A DNA stretch of 42,139 nt from Curtobacterium sp. VKM Ac-1393 (GCF_015350995.1 NZ_JADKRW010000011.1:1-42139); one strand, 5' to 3'. Numbered from the stretch's first letter, positions 22,559-31,090 are shown. Numbers and translations: made by a program. The notes: generated by a model not told the origin, from the sequence alone.

Positions 22559-23788
22559 GTGACGAGCGTGGCGGAGACGAGCCGGGCCTCCCGGTCGGGG
22601 GTACGCAGCCTGCTGACCGGACCCCGTAGCACGTGGACCGCACCCCTGCTCATCTGGGCGGCCTCGCGGCTGCTGAGCACACTGCTGCTCGCGACGACGT
22701 ACGTACTGGCGACGGCGAACGACTGGACGTTCGCGTCGTACCGGCAGGACCCGTCGTTCTTCACGTTCTCCGGATCGTGGGACGCCTCGTTCTACCGGAC
22801 CATCGCTGAGCACGGCTACCCGGCCACGCTCCCCCTCGACGATGCGGGTCACGTGCTGCCGAACGCCTGGGCGTTCCTGCCCGTGTTCCCCGCGATCGTG
22901 CGGGCCGTCATGACGCTGACGGGTGCGTCGTTCTGGGTCGCGGGCGTGCTCGTCGCGACGATCGCGGGAGCCTGCGCCTGCGTGCTGCTGTACCGGCTGG
23001 TGCTCGCGGTGGGCTGCTCGCACCGTGCACGCTGGGCGACCGCACTGTTCGCCTTCGCGCCGACCGGGTTCCTGCTGCAGGTCGCGTACGCCGAGAGCCT
23101 GCTGCTCGTGCTGCTGTTCGGCGCACTGCTCGCCTTGGTGCGGCGGCGGTACTGGCTGATCGCGCCGCTCGGCGTGGTTGCCGCGTTCACGAAGCCGGGG
23201 GTGCTCGCGCTGGCCGTGGCGCTGGCGGTGCACCTGGTCGTGCGGTGGGTCGGGTCCCGCCGATCTGCTCGACCTGCCGAGGTGTTCCCGTGGCGTGACC
23301 GCGCCGCGATCGTGGTCTCCGGCCTCGTCGTCGCGGCGGCGGGTCTGGCGTGGCCGGTGATCGCCTCGGCGGTGACCGGGCGGCCGAACGCGTACCTGGA
23401 CACCGAACTGTCGTGGTGGGTGGGGTTCGTCGGGCGACAGCACTTCGCCCCGCTGACGCCGTGGTTCACGATGGCCTCGACGTGGCTCGGGCCCCTCGGC
23501 ATCGTGCTCGTGGTGGCGGTGCTCGGCGGTGCGGTGTGGTTCTTCACCCGACGGAGCACCCGTGCGCTCGGCACCGAGGTGCTCGCGTTCACGGCGTCGT
23601 ACGGGTTGTACCTGGTGGCGGTGTTCCTGCCGCAGCAGTCGTTGCCGCGGCTGCTCATGCCGATGGCGCCGTTGCTCGGGTCGGACGTGTTCGTCCGGAC
23701 GCGGCGGCGGGCTGTGACGTGGCTCGTCGTCGGGGTGTGCCTGCAGCCCGTGGCGATCGTGCTGCTCTGGTTCCTCGGCTACCCCTGA
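22559..23788 (+). CDS. Gpi18/PIG-V-like mannosyltransferase, membrane protein
   Basis: A 409-residue protein with about nine hydrophobic segments. WDASFYRTIAEHGYP (W74, D75) and FAFAPTGFLLQVAYAESL are the two signatures of PIG-V/Gpi18-like glycosyltransferases, which use polyprenyl-phosphate mannose at the outer face of the membrane. The acceptor is unknown; a cell-wall glycolipid or lipoglycan is plausible. The GTG start has GGGAGGA upstream. Its early codons include a copy of the CGGGCCTCCC motif. It converges on the amidase lipoprotein gene. Confidence 0.7.
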   Translation: MTSVAETSRASRSGVRSLLTGPRSTWTAPLLIWAASRLLSTLLLATTYVLATANDWTFASYRQDPSFFTFSGSWDASFYRTIAEHGYPATLPLDDAGHVLPNAWAFLPVFPAIVRAVMTLTGASFWVAGVLVATIAGACACVLLYRLVLAVGCSHRARWATALFAFAPTGFLLQVAYAESLLLVLLFGALLALVRRRYWLIAPLGVVAAFTKPGVLALAVALAVHLVVRWVGSRRSARPAEVFPWRDRAAIVVSGLVVAAAGLAWPVIASAVTGRPNAYLDTELSWWVGFVGRQHFAPLTPWFTMASTWLGPLGIVLVVAVLGGAVWFFTRRSTRALGTEVLAFTASYGLYLVAVFLPQQSLPRLLMPMAPLLGSDVFVRTRRRAVTWLVVGVCLQPVAIVLLWFLGYP

Positions 23789-23789
23789 G

Positions 23790-23807
23790 CGGCAGGCCGA
23801 TGCCTGC
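23790..23807. terminator. Short bidirectional hairpin
   Basis: GGCAGGC (23790-23796) pairs with GCCTGCC (23801-23807) around a 4-base loop, in the 31-base gap between two convergent genes. Confidence 0.55.
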
Positions 23808-23819
23808 CCGCCAGTCGGC

Positions 23820-24893
23820 CTACGCGTCGAACGTGTGGAACCAGGCCGTCCCGCCCGGGTGCTGCACCGTGATCATCTCGTCGAGGTCGCGGTACGGGCC
23901 GTCCTGGTTGTGGCTCGCCGACTTGATGCGGATCGTGCCGTCGGACTCGGTGAAGACCTCGGACACGATGGTGGTGTGGTCCGGCGAACCGTTCGCGTTC
24001 CAGTCGTAGAACACGATGTCGCCGACCTTCACCTTGTCGCGCTCGTCCGAGGTGCGCCGGGTCAGCCCGAACTCCGCAGCGTTCGTCTCGAGCCACGGGT
24101 CCATCGTCGGGCAGTAGGTCCACGTGGCACTGTGCTCGGCGCCGGCGGCCCGGTTGTACCAGTCGGAGCGCTGCTCCCAGCCGCGAGCGATGAGCGTCTG
24201 GCTGACGTAGTTCGCGCAGTCGCCGCCGATCGGGTTCATGGTGCCGTACTCGGACAGGTTGTAGTCCTTCCAGTGCGCCATCGCGTACTGGAGCTGCCGG
24301 TCGACGTCGGTCAGCGCTGCGTAGGCCACCGTCGACGTCGCCACCGCGGTGGACGCGTCGGGCACCGGTGCAGCCGTGGGGGTCGGCGTCGCCGTCGCGG
24401 AGTCCTGCGTCGCACCGGTCTGGCCGTCGTTCGCGGCACTGCCGTTGCCGTCAGACGACTGGTTGGCGGACGGGCTCGGCTCGATCGTCTCGGTGAAGAG
24501 CGCGACGGCGGCGTCACCCGCGGCGTACATCGCCTGGTGCGGAGCCGTGAAGGTCACCTTCGACGCCGTGGCCGTGACATCCCTGGCGGCGACCCCGCCG
24601 ACCGTGACGCCCTTGACCGCTGCGAGCCCGGTCCCCGCGATGGTGACCGTGATGCCGCCGACGAGCGGGACCTGCACCGGGGTCAGGGACTTGGCGACGG
24701 GCTTGGCCGTGGTCTCGCTGCCAGTGGCCTTGTCGCCACCTGTCGTGTCGCTGCCACCCTTGCTGCCGCCGTCGTTGCCGTTGCCGCCCTTGCCGCTGCT
24801 GTCCTTGCCGGACGAGCACGCGGCGACAGCGAGCCCGATCCCGGCGACACCGGCGAGGGACAGGAGTGCGCGGCGGTTCATCGAAGCAGTCAT
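23820..24893 (-). CDS. Amidase-domain (amidase_6) lipoprotein with IPT-like domain
   Basis: Predicted surface lipoprotein. The 357-residue frame starts with a twin-arginine-like signal MNRR at residue 5 and a lipobox ending at C26 (AVAAC). A Gly/Ser/Thr-rich linker follows, then an IPT/TIG-like beta domain (~75-130), a second low-complexity linker, and from ~205 a putative amidase domain with GGDCANYVSQTLIARGW, which holds the likely catalytic Cys, and VGDIVFYDWNANGSPDHTTIV with the His. It may act on cell wall. Start at 24893 is supported by TACGCT nine bases upstream; 24881 is an alternative. Confidence 0.75.
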   Translation of the reverse strand: MTASMNRRALLSLAGVAGIGLAVAACSSGKDSSGKGGNGNDGGSKGGSDTTGGDKATGSETTAKPVAKSLTPVQVPLVGGITVTIAGTGLAAVKGVTVGGVAARDVTATASKVTFTAPHQAMYAAGDAAVALFTETIEPSPSANQSSDGNGSAANDGQTGATQDSATATPTPTAAPVPDASTAVATSTVAYAALTDVDRQLQYAMAHWKDYNLSEYGTMNPIGGDCANYVSQTLIARGWEQRSDWYNRAAGAEHSATWTYCPTMDPWLETNAAEFGLTRRTSDERDKVKVGDIVFYDWNANGSPDHTTIVSEVFTESDGTIRIKSASHNQDGPYRDLDEMITVQHPGGTAWFHTFDA

Positions 24894-25003
24894 GACACAG
24901 CCAGCGTAAGCGACGCACCTGACGTTCCGACACGGCATGATCATGTGCGGGGGACGAGTGTCCTCCGTGTCCGGACGGACGCGTTCGAGAGGATCAGCAG
25001 ACC

Positions 25004-25387
25004 ATGCCCGAGAGCCACGACTTCTTCGTCGCCACCGACCCCGAGACCGCACGCGCGCAGGTCCGCGACGCGCTCTCCCGCCAGGGCTACGCCGTGGACG
25101 ACGCCGACCAGGGAGCGCTCCGTGCGACCCGCGGCAGCATGGGCCTCACCCTGCTCATCGGCGGCCTGGCGAACGACCGGACCTTCCACACCCGGCTCGA
25201 CGTGCAGATCATGGTCACGCCCGACGGCCGCACCGTCGCGCGACTGCTGCGCGGCTCGGGCAAGTCCGCGCTCAAGGGCGGTGCGATCGGCATCTCCCGC
25301 GGGAACCGTGCGTTCGAGGAGGCCGCGAACGCCATCCACGCCACCTTCACGCAGGCCGGCGTCCTGACGGACAGCTTCGCGAGCTGA
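25004..25387 (+). CDS. Small uncharacterised protein
   Basis: I do not recognise this 127-residue protein. It has no signal peptide or membrane segment and looks like a compact alpha/beta domain; it contains a glycine-rich middle (LLRGSGKSALKGGAIGISRG) that looks P-loop-like but does not match a Walker A in context. The ATG has GAGAGGA 12 bases upstream. It is divergent from the amidase lipoprotein gene and ends in a family hairpin shared with a convergent gene. Confidence 0.7.
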   Translation: MPESHDFFVATDPETARAQVRDALSRQGYAVDDADQGALRATRGSMGLTLLIGGLANDRTFHTRLDVQIMVTPDGRTVARLLRGSGKSALKGGAIGISRGNRAFEEAANAIHATFTQAGVLTDSFAS

Positions 25388-25429
25388 CGAGCTGGCGCGC
25401 CGGCGCGCGGTGGACGCGCCCCGGCTGCA

Positions 25430-25469
25430 GACGGGAGGCCCGGAGCCAGCTGGCACCGGGCCTCCCGTC
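25430..25469. terminator. Hairpin of the GGGAGGCCCG family
   Basis: Arms 25430-25443 and 25456-25469 form a perfect 14-bp stem; the loop itself contains the palindrome GCCAGCTGGC. It lies after the plus-strand small gene. Confidence 0.7.
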
Positions 25470-25496
25470 CGTCAGGTGGTCACCGCACACGCCCTT

Positions 25497-25536
25497 CGCG
25501 ACGATCCACGCGACGAACGTCTCGTGGATCGTCGCG
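25497..25536 (-). terminator. Hairpin after the GH25-like gene
   Basis: CGCGACGATCCACG (25497-25510) pairs exactly with 25523-25536 around a 12-base loop. It starts 14 bases after the minus-strand stop at 25551, next to the hairpin of the convergent gene. Confidence 0.65.
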
Positions 25537-25550
25537 GACCGCGCGTTCGG

Positions 25551-26378
25551 CTACGTGCAGGAGACGTCGCGGTCGATCGTCCCGGACCCGTAGGCCACCT
25601 CGACCTGGACCATCGCGATCGTGCCGCCGGGCAGCGGGGTGCCGGAGCAGGCCTTCCGCGCCTTGGTGACCGTGCTCTTGCCGAGAGCGATCCAGTTCGA
25701 GCGGCCGTACAGCGGGCTGTTCGACTTGACCGTCCCGGCGATGGTCTTCCACTGCGAAGTGGTCGAGTAGAGGCCGATCCGCTTCACACCGGCCGTCTTG
25801 AGCCCGACGATCATGCCCTGCATCGCCGCACGGTTCTGGGCGGTGTCGCGCTGGAACGACAGGCCCTCCTCGACGTCGAGCCACCAGCGGTACGCGGACG
25901 GGTTCGCGACGCCGCGGCTCTGGACGTCGTCGTACCCACGCGCGTAGCCGTACATGAAGGAGCACGCCAGGGTGACCTGCTTCTTCCCGCCCTTCGTCAC
26001 GCACTTGCCGAACGGGTTGGTGGGCACGGTGTTCATGTAGCGGTTCGAGGTCGGCCAGACCTTTGCCTTCAAACCAGGGTTGGCGAACAGGACGTACAGC
26101 TGCGTCTTCGGCTGCGTCGATCCACCGACGGACTGCGCGGCCCAGTCGAGCTGTTCGGCGAGGCACCGGTTCGTTTGGTCGCCGAGCGACCCATTGACGC
26201 CGACGATGCCGAACGCCTGGTCGGTCGGGACCTGGCTGCCGCACTGCGGCCAGGAGATGTCGACGCCCAGCGGTGTGACGGCGGCAGAGGCGCCCGACGC
26301 CGGTCCGGCGACCGCGATGCCCGCGGCCACCACGACGGCGGTCGCGATGGTCGCGACGAGACGATTGAGACGGTTCAT
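25551..26378 (-). CDS. Secreted GH25-like (lysozyme-type barrel) protein
   Basis: Signal peptide MNRLNRL plus a hydrophobic stretch, cleaved probably at ASA-AVTP near residue 33. The mature protein begins PLGVDISWPQC, and YRWWLDVEEG occurs in the middle; together with the predicted alternating beta/alpha pattern this resembles GH25/DUF1906-like barrels that act on cell wall. Cysteines at several points suggest disulfides. 275 residues from the ATG at 26378, which has GGGGGAG just upstream. Enzymatic activity is not proven by what I see. Confidence 0.6.
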   Translation of the reverse strand: MNRLNRLVATIATAVVVAAGIAVAGPASGASAAVTPLGVDISWPQCGSQVPTDQAFGIVGVNGSLGDQTNRCLAEQLDWAAQSVGGSTQPKTQLYVLFANPGLKAKVWPTSNRYMNTVPTNPFGKCVTKGGKKQVTLACSFMYGYARGYDDVQSRGVANPSAYRWWLDVEEGLSFQRDTAQNRAAMQGMIVGLKTAGVKRIGLYSTTSQWKTIAGTVKSNSPLYGRSNWIALGKSTVTKARKACSGTPLPGGTIAMVQVEVAYGSGTIDRDVSCT

Positions 26379-26517
26379 GCTCTCCCCCTGATCGGGCCCG
26401 TTGCGGGCCTGCCGCGCCCCTCCGGCGCACCGGGAGTCTAGGACGATGCGGTCAACAACACACCACCCCGGTTCGTGAACTGTGCACAACGGCACAGCTG
26501 CGCAGGCATGTGGAGAC

Positions 26518-26559
26518 AGCAGAACGGCCCGGAACCTGTCGGTTCCGGGCCGTTCTGCT
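26518..26559 (-). terminator. Perfect 19-bp hairpin after tRNA-Ala
   Basis: Arms 26518-26536 and 26541-26559 are exact complements around TGTC, starting three bases after the tRNA 3' end. Confidence 0.75.
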
Positions 26560-26561
26560 CT

Positions 26562-26637
26562 TGGTGGAGCTAAGGGGATTCGAACCCCTGACCTTCTCAT
26601 TGCGAACGAGACGCGCTACCAACTGCGCCATAGCCCC
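26562..26637 (-). tRNA. tRNA-Ala(CGC)
   Basis: A 76-base cloverleaf on the minus strand, starting GGGGCTA and ending with encoded CCA. The anticodon loop is TTCGCAA, anticodon CGC, reading GCG. The acceptor stem has the G3:U70 pair that identifies tRNA-Ala, and the T arm contains GGTTCGAATCC. A -10 (TAGTGT, 26655-26650) lies 12 bases upstream. Confidence 0.95.
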
Positions 26638-26649
26638 AAGTGCTCGATC

Positions 26650-26655
26650 ACACTA
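26650..26655 (-). promoter_or_regulatory. -10 of tRNA-Ala
   Basis: TAGTGT on the minus strand, placing the start of transcription about six bases before the mature tRNA. Confidence 0.4.
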
Positions 26656-26710
26656 GCACCACCGATCGGCCGATCCGAAATCGCAGGAGGCCGGTCGGGC
26701 GAGCCGCGCC

Positions 26711-27811
26711 TCAGACCGCGCGACGCCGCCGCATGATCGCGTCGAGGTCGGCCTGCTGGTACGCATCGTCGTCGAGGACCCCCATGCCGGCCCACTTGCT
26801 CGGCGGCGCCGGCGGACCTGACGGAGCGGACGAACCGTTCGACTCCTCGGTGACGAGCTCGGGCACGGCAGGTGCCCGCAGGCCCAGCCGCTCGGCGAGA
26901 CGTCCCTGGTCGTGGGCGGACAGTGACGCGGCAGCGTCCTCGAGCTCGGGGCGCATGCGTGACACCCGGGCGAGTGACGGGTCGGCCTCGCCGGCGCGGA
27001 TGGCAGCGGCTTCCGCCTCGGCCTCGGCCTTGGCCGCGGCGACCCGCTCCTTGAGTCGCGCAGCGAGCTCGGCAGACGACTCCGGCGACGCAGCAGGAGC
27101 GGTCGGACGCTCGACGTACAGGGGTTTCGGCACCCGGTTCGGGGTCCAGCTGCGGTCCTCCGCGGGCTCCGCGGACTGCTCGGTCGACAGCGGCGGCGCC
27201 GGGTCCGTCCACGCGGTCGCCGGCCGGGAGGCCCGTGTCGACCCCGCCTCCGACGCCGCGACACGGGTCTTCCGCGCCGTCGCCACCTGGTGCAGCTGGG
27301 CCAGGACCGCTGCGGACCCACCCGCGGCGAGGAGCCCGGCGACACCGAGGAGCCAGAGCGCGGGAGCCACGACGAAGACCACGAGCGCGACGATGATGCC
27401 GAGCGTGCCGAAGAGGGTCGCTCCGAGCCGGGAGCGACGCATGCGCATCGCGGTCAGGGCGGGAACCGACGAGGCGCGCTCGAGGGCGGGGGCCTGCTCG
27501 GCGAGCCGACGGGTGATCTCCCGCTGCCGTGCGGCCTCGTGGGCTCGGACGATGGCGGTGCGCTTGGCCTCTTCGGACCGGGCGACGCGTTGCGCCTCGG
27601 CGAGGGACTTCGCGTTCAGTTCGACGCGGACTTCATCAGGCAGCTCGGCGGTCTGCGCGAGGATGCGGAGGGTCTGCTGCAGGCGGATCGCGTTCCGCTC
27701 GGTGGCGAGGTACTGGCGCCGGGCGGCCCAGGACGGCATCAGGTAGACGAGCCAGAGGACGGCTGCGACGAGCAGGACGATGCCGCCACCCCACGAGCCG
27801 ATTCCTGCCAT
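26711..27811 (-). CDS. Uncharacterised membrane protein with coiled coil
   Basis: Not recognised as a named family. The 366 residues show one N-terminal membrane segment (about 9-25), a charged helical stretch (30-115), two adjacent membrane segments (about 131-170), then a long low-complexity, Ala/Glu/Pro-rich tail. The ending DDDAYQQADLDAIMRRRRAV looks conserved. ATG at 27811 has TACCGT six bases upstream (leaderless type). A copy of GGGAGGCCCG (27226-27235) lies inside the frame and encodes RASRP. It follows the GNAT gene on the same strand. Confidence 0.75.
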   Translation of the reverse strand: MAGIGSWGGGIVLLVAAVLWLVYLMPSWAARRQYLATERNAIRLQQTLRILAQTAELPDEVRVELNAKSLAEAQRVARSEEAKRTAIVRAHEAARQREITRRLAEQAPALERASSVPALTAMRMRRSRLGATLFGTLGIIVALVVFVVAPALWLLGVAGLLAAGGSAAVLAQLHQVATARKTRVAASEAGSTRASRPATAWTDPAPPLSTEQSAEPAEDRSWTPNRVPKPLYVERPTAPAASPESSAELAARLKERVAAAKAEAEAEAAAIRAGEADPSLARVSRMRPELEDAAASLSAHDQGRLAERLGLRAPAVPELVTEESNGSSAPSGPPAPPSKWAGMGVLDDDAYQQADLDAIMRRRRAV

Positions 27812-27817
27812 GGGGAC

Positions 27818-27823
27818 ACGGTA
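27818..27823 (-). promoter_or_regulatory. Leaderless-type -10 of the membrane protein gene
   Basis: TACCGT six bases before the ATG. Confidence 0.45.
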
Positions 27824-27884
27824 GGGGCGGGCGTATCCCCGTCGCGTGATTGGGGAACGCGTGTTGCGCGTGTCGCGGCGGAAT

Positions 27885-28544
27885 CTACCGGCGCGGCGTG
27901 GTGTTGATGGGCAGCGCCGCTTCGTCACGAGCGGCGAGCGGGACGGCACCGAGTCCGGGCGGGACCTGGCCGCGGACCCAGCGCTCGAGGACGCCCTCGC
28001 GGACCTCTTCGGCGACGAGCGCGAAGCAGAAGTGGTCGCGCCAGTCCCCGTTGATGTGGATGTACCGGCGACGGAGGCCCTCGTACCGGAACCCGAGCTT
28101 CTCGACGACGCGCAGACTCGGGGCGTTCTCGGGCCGGATGCAGATCTCGATGCGGTGCACTCCGACCGCACGGAAGCAGTGGTCGACGGCGAGGGCGACC
28201 GAGATCGGCGTCACGTTGTGGCCAGCCGCGCCCTCGACGACCCAGTAACCGATCGAGGCGCTGGCCAGGGATCCGTAGGTGATCCCGGAGACGTTGAGCT
28301 GCCCGACGAAGCGGCCGTCGAGCTCCATCGCGAACGGCAGTCCGAGTCCCGCGCGGGCGTTGGCCTGGAGCGCGCGGATGCTGCCACGGACGTCGGTGGA
28401 GACGTGTCCTGAGGGGTTCGTGGCCTCCCAGGTGCGGAGCCACGACCGGTTGGAGGCGAGCGCGAGGTCGAGGTCGCGCGTGTCACGGAGCCGGAGGGGC
28501 CGGATGGTGACCCGCCCGTGGGACAGGGTCGGGATCGTCGTCAT
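27885..28544 (-). CDS. GNAT acetyltransferase, RimJ/RimL type
   Basis: Acetyl-CoA dependent N-acetyltransferase; candidate substrates are ribosomal protein N termini or small amines. The 219 residues show RLRDTRDLDLAL at the start, the beta strand region ASIGYWV, the helix region with NVTPISVALAVDHCF in the place of the acetyl-CoA loop, and RPENAPSLRVVEKLGFRYEG, which is typical of the Rim group. The ATG is preceded by GGAGGAA. It lies 87 bases after galU. Confidence 0.85.
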   Translation of the reverse strand: MTTIPTLSHGRVTIRPLRLRDTRDLDLALASNRSWLRTWEATNPSGHVSTDVRGSIRALQANARAGLGLPFAMELDGRFVGQLNVSGITYGSLASASIGYWVVEGAAGHNVTPISVALAVDHCFRAVGVHRIEICIRPENAPSLRVVEKLGFRYEGLRRRYIHINGDWRDHFCFALVAEEVREGVLERWVRGQVPPGLGAVPLAARDEAALPINTTPRR

Positions 28545-28587
28545 CGCTTGCTTCCTCCGGGATCCCGCCGCTGTGCGGGACGGGGTG

Positions 28588-28623
28588 TCCCGCCCGGGTC
28601 CGTGTGCACGGTCCCGGGCGGGA
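28588..28623 (-). terminator. Hairpin after galU
   Basis: TCCCGCCCGGG (28588-28598) pairs with 28613-28623, and CCGTG with CACGG inside it. It starts nine bases after the galU stop. Confidence 0.6.
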
Positions 28624-28631
28624 TGGCCGAC

Positions 28632-29522
28632 TCATTCGCCCGCGTTGAACTCCTTCAGCCACGACTTGAGGTCGGGGCCGAGGTCTTCGCGGTCCGAGGC
28701 GAGCTGCACGATCGCCTTGATGTAGTCGAGTTTGTCACCGGTGTCGTACCGGCGTCCACGGAACACGACGCCGTACACGCCGCCGGTCCACTCTTCGGCG
28801 CTCGCCATCTTCATGAGCGCGTCGGTGAGCTGGATCTCGCCGCCCTTGCCCGGCTCCTGCTTCTCGAGGACGTCGAAGACCTCGGGGCGGATGACGTAGC
28901 GGCCGATGATGGCCAGGTTCGAGGGCGCCTCGCCCTGCGGGGGCTTCTCGACGAGCCCGGTGATCTTCACGACGTCGTCGGTGTCGGTCGGCTCGACCGT
29001 GGCGATGCCGTACAGGTGGGTCTGCGACTCGGGGACCTCGAGGAGGGCCACGATCGTGGCGTTCTTCTCGCCCTGGACCTCGATCATGCGCTTGAGCAAC
29101 GGGTCACGGGCGTCGATGATGTCGTCGCCGAGGAGCACGGCGAACGGCTCGCGGCCGACGTGCATCTTGGCGCGGAGCACCGCGTGGCCGAGGCCGAGCG
29201 GGTCACCCTGGCGCACGTAGTGCATGTCGGCGAGGTCCGTCGACTGGTTGACCTTCTGCAGCTTCTCGTGGTCGCCCTTCTTCTTGAGGGTCTCCTCGAG
29301 CTCGGACACGTGGTCGAAGTGGTTCTCGAGCGCGTTCTTGTTGCGGCCCGTGATCATCAGGACGTCAGTGAGTCCTGCGCCGACGGCCTCTTCCACCACG
29401 TACTGGATGGCTGGCTTGTCGACGACGGGGAGCATCTCCTTCGGCATCGCCTTGGTCGCGGGGAGGAAGCGAGTGCCCAGCCCTGCCGCTGGGATCACCG
29501 CCTTGGAAATCTGGAAGCCCAT
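28632..29522 (-). CDS. galU: UTP-glucose-1-phosphate uridylyltransferase
   Basis: Makes UDP-glucose, precursor for cell-surface glycans and galactose metabolism. The nucleotidyltransferase signature AVIPAAGLGTRFLPATK is at residues 7-23, followed by MLPVVDKPAIQYVVEEA, GLGHAVL and VEKPP. The 296-residue start at ATG 29522 gives the family N terminus; TACGGT lies seven bases upstream (leaderless type). It is divergent from the 5-formyl-THF cyclo-ligase gene, an order also known in mycobacteria. Confidence 0.95.
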   Translation of the reverse strand: MGFQISKAVIPAAGLGTRFLPATKAMPKEMLPVVDKPAIQYVVEEAVGAGLTDVLMITGRNKNALENHFDHVSELEETLKKKGDHEKLQKVNQSTDLADMHYVRQGDPLGLGHAVLRAKMHVGREPFAVLLGDDIIDARDPLLKRMIEVQGEKNATIVALLEVPESQTHLYGIATVEPTDTDDVVKITGLVEKPPQGEAPSNLAIIGRYVIRPEVFDVLEKQEPGKGGEIQLTDALMKMASAEEWTGGVYGVVFRGRRYDTGDKLDYIKAIVQLASDREDLGPDLKSWLKEFNAGE

Positions 29523-29529
29523 GCCCCAG

Positions 29530-29535
29530 ACCGTA
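29530..29535 (-). promoter_or_regulatory. Leaderless-type -10 of galU
   Basis: TACGGT seven bases before the ATG. Confidence 0.45.
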
Positions 29536-29624
29536 TCCGATCCGGGTTTCCGGGGCATGTCATCGCTACAGGGGACACGGCATCAGCGCGTTTCCCGGCG
29601 GGAAGCCGCAACGGGCGCCCTCGG

Positions 29625-29630
29625 TAGACT
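29625..29630 (+). promoter_or_regulatory. Leaderless-type -10 of the 5-formyl-THF cyclo-ligase gene
   Basis: TAGACT seven bases before the ATG at 29638. Confidence 0.45.
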
Positions 29631-29637
29631 CCTGCGC

Positions 29638-30222
29638 ATGATCGCCGATCTCGGGAACGAGAAGCGCGCCCTGCGAGCCGAACTCCGGCAGCGGCGGCGC
29701 ACCCGGACCACGACCGAACGCGACGCGGACAGCGCGGCGCTCACCGCGACCCTGCAGCGCTTCGCCGAGGAGCGCCAGGTCACCTCGCTCGCGCTCTACC
29801 TGTCGGCGTCCGACGAGCCCAACGTCCGCCCGTTCCTGAACTGGGCGTTCGCGCACGACATCCGGGTGCTGCTGCCGGTCACCCGCGAGGACGGCCTGCT
29901 CGACTGGGCCGTCGGCGACGGTGAGAGCGAGACCGAGGGGATCTTCGGCATGCCGGAGGTCGTCGGCGAGGTCCTGTCCCCGATCGCCATCAACGACGTC
30001 GACGCGATCCTGGCCCCCGCGGCGGCGGTCGGACACGACGGCGTCCGGATGGGCTGGGGCCGCGGCTACTACGACAAGACCCTCGGGTCCATGGCGAAGC
30101 GCCCGCCCGTCTATGCTGTGATCTTCGACGCGGAGTACCTCGACGAGGTCCCGCGCGAACCCCACGACGAACCCGTCGACGGCATCATCACGCCGTCACG
30201 CATCATCACGTTCCGGAGCTGA
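29638..30222 (+). CDS. 5-formyltetrahydrofolate cyclo-ligase
   Basis: ATP-dependent recycling of 5-formyl-THF to 5,10-methenyl-THF. The 194-residue protein has the basic N-terminal ATP-binding helix (KRALRAELRQRRR) and the family signature MGWGRGYYDKTL in the C-terminal part. The ATG at 29638 is supported by the leaderless-type promoter; longer frames upstream are antisense to galU. The next gene begins one base after the stop, so this is the first gene of a likely operon with an FmdB protein and mscL. Confidence 0.92.
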   Translation: MIADLGNEKRALRAELRQRRRTRTTTERDADSAALTATLQRFAEERQVTSLALYLSASDEPNVRPFLNWAFAHDIRVLLPVTREDGLLDWAVGDGESETEGIFGMPEVVGEVLSPIAINDVDAILAPAAAVGHDGVRMGWGRGYYDKTLGSMAKRPPVYAVIFDAEYLDEVPREPHDEPVDGIITPSRIITFRS

Positions 30223-30223
30223 C

Positions 30224-30508
30224 GTGCCCACTTACTCGTACCGTTGCACCGAGTGCGACAACGCGTTCGACATCAAGCAGTCGTTCTCCGACGCCACCCT
30301 GAGCGAGTGCCCGGTGTGCGGCGGCGTCCTGCGCAAGGTGTTCTCCCCCGTCGGCGTGACCTTCAACGGTGGCGGCTTCTACCGCACCGACTCGCGTCCG
30401 GCGCCGAAGTCCGAGGGCTCGTCGAGCACGCCGGCGAAGTCGGAGACGAAGGCCACCCCGGCGAAGACCGAGTCGAAGCCGAGCACGCCGAAGCCCAGCG
30501 CGTCGTGA
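30224..30508 (+). CDS. FmdB-type zinc ribbon protein
   Basis: A 94-residue protein starting MPTYSYRCTEC. Four cysteines (C8, C11, C29, C32) form the zinc ribbon, followed by FSPVGVTFNGGGFYRTD and a low-complexity Lys/Ser/Pro/Thr tail. The family is named after a formamide-induced regulator, but its biochemical role is not established. The GTG start is one base after the upstream stop, so translation is coupled. Confidence 0.85.
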   Translation: MPTYSYRCTECDNAFDIKQSFSDATLSECPVCGGVLRKVFSPVGVTFNGGGFYRTDSRPAPKSEGSSSTPAKSETKATPAKTESKPSTPKPSAS

Positions 30509-30579
30509 CCACGAGGACTCCTCGCCGATAGGTTGATGGAGTCGCCGACCGGCGACTGTCCTCGACCGGAAGGAGTCCC

Positions 30580-31080
30580 GTGAAGGGCTTCAAGGAGTTC
30601 CTGCTCCGCGGCAACGTCATCGACCTGGCCGTCGCAGTCGTCATCGGTGCCGCGTTCACCGCGATCGTCACGGCGATCGTCAGTTCGCTCATCAACCCCC
30701 TGATCGGTGCGGTCTTCAACGCCTCGAGCCTGGACAAAGCGCTCGTCTGGTCCATCCCGACGGTCTCCGGCGGCAGCGCGAAGATCCTGTTCGGCGCGAT
30801 CATCGGCGCGGTCATCAACTTCGTCATCGTCGCCGCGGTCGTGTACTTCGCCCTCGTCGTGCCGGTCAACCACCTGAAGAAGGTGGCGTTCGAGCGCGTC
30901 AAGAACGACGAGGAGCAGACCCCGCAGGACGTGCCCCCGACCGACGTCGAGGTGCTGCTCGAGATCCGCGACCTGCTCCGCTCCCAGAACGGTGTCTCGA
31001 CGAGCACCGGGACCGGCGCCCACATCGCGCCGAGCGACGCCCCCGAGGGCCCCGGTATCGGCGGCTCGACGAAGCTCTAG
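30580..31080 (+). CDS. mscL: Large-conductance mechanosensitive channel
   Basis: Homopentameric membrane pore that opens on hypoosmotic shock. N-terminal amphipathic helix MKGFKEFLLRGNVIDLAVAV leads into TM1 (about 15-37); the periplasmic loop contains the ALVWSIPTVSGGSAKI stretch; TM2 is about 68-94, ending VPVNHLKK. A Glu-rich cytoplasmic helix (LEIRDLLRSQ) follows, with a longer than usual C-terminal tail. 166 residues. GTG start, GGAAGGAG upstream. Ends at a strong hairpin shared with the convergent gene. Confidence 0.95.
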   Translation: MKGFKEFLLRGNVIDLAVAVVIGAAFTAIVTAIVSSLINPLIGAVFNASSLDKALVWSIPTVSGGSAKILFGAIIGAVINFVIVAAVVYFALVVPVNHLKKVAFERVKNDEEQTPQDVPPTDVEVLLEIRDLLRSQNGVSTSTGTGAHIAPSDAPEGPGIGGSTKL

Positions 31081-31090
31081 CGCGACCCGG

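Noticed and set aside
18568..22764. Minus-strand open frame of about 1400 codons
   Set aside because: It runs antisense through the CHAD and GH2 genes and has no domain signal; a high-GC shadow.
25260..25300. GSGKSALKGG in the small protein as a Walker A motif
   Set aside because: There is no hydrophobic strand before it and no Walker B partner in a protein of only 127 residues.
26482..26736. Short plus-strand frame with GIRTPDLL-like residues
   Set aside because: It lies across tRNA-Ala and its hairpin; this peptide is a known artefact of tRNA regions.
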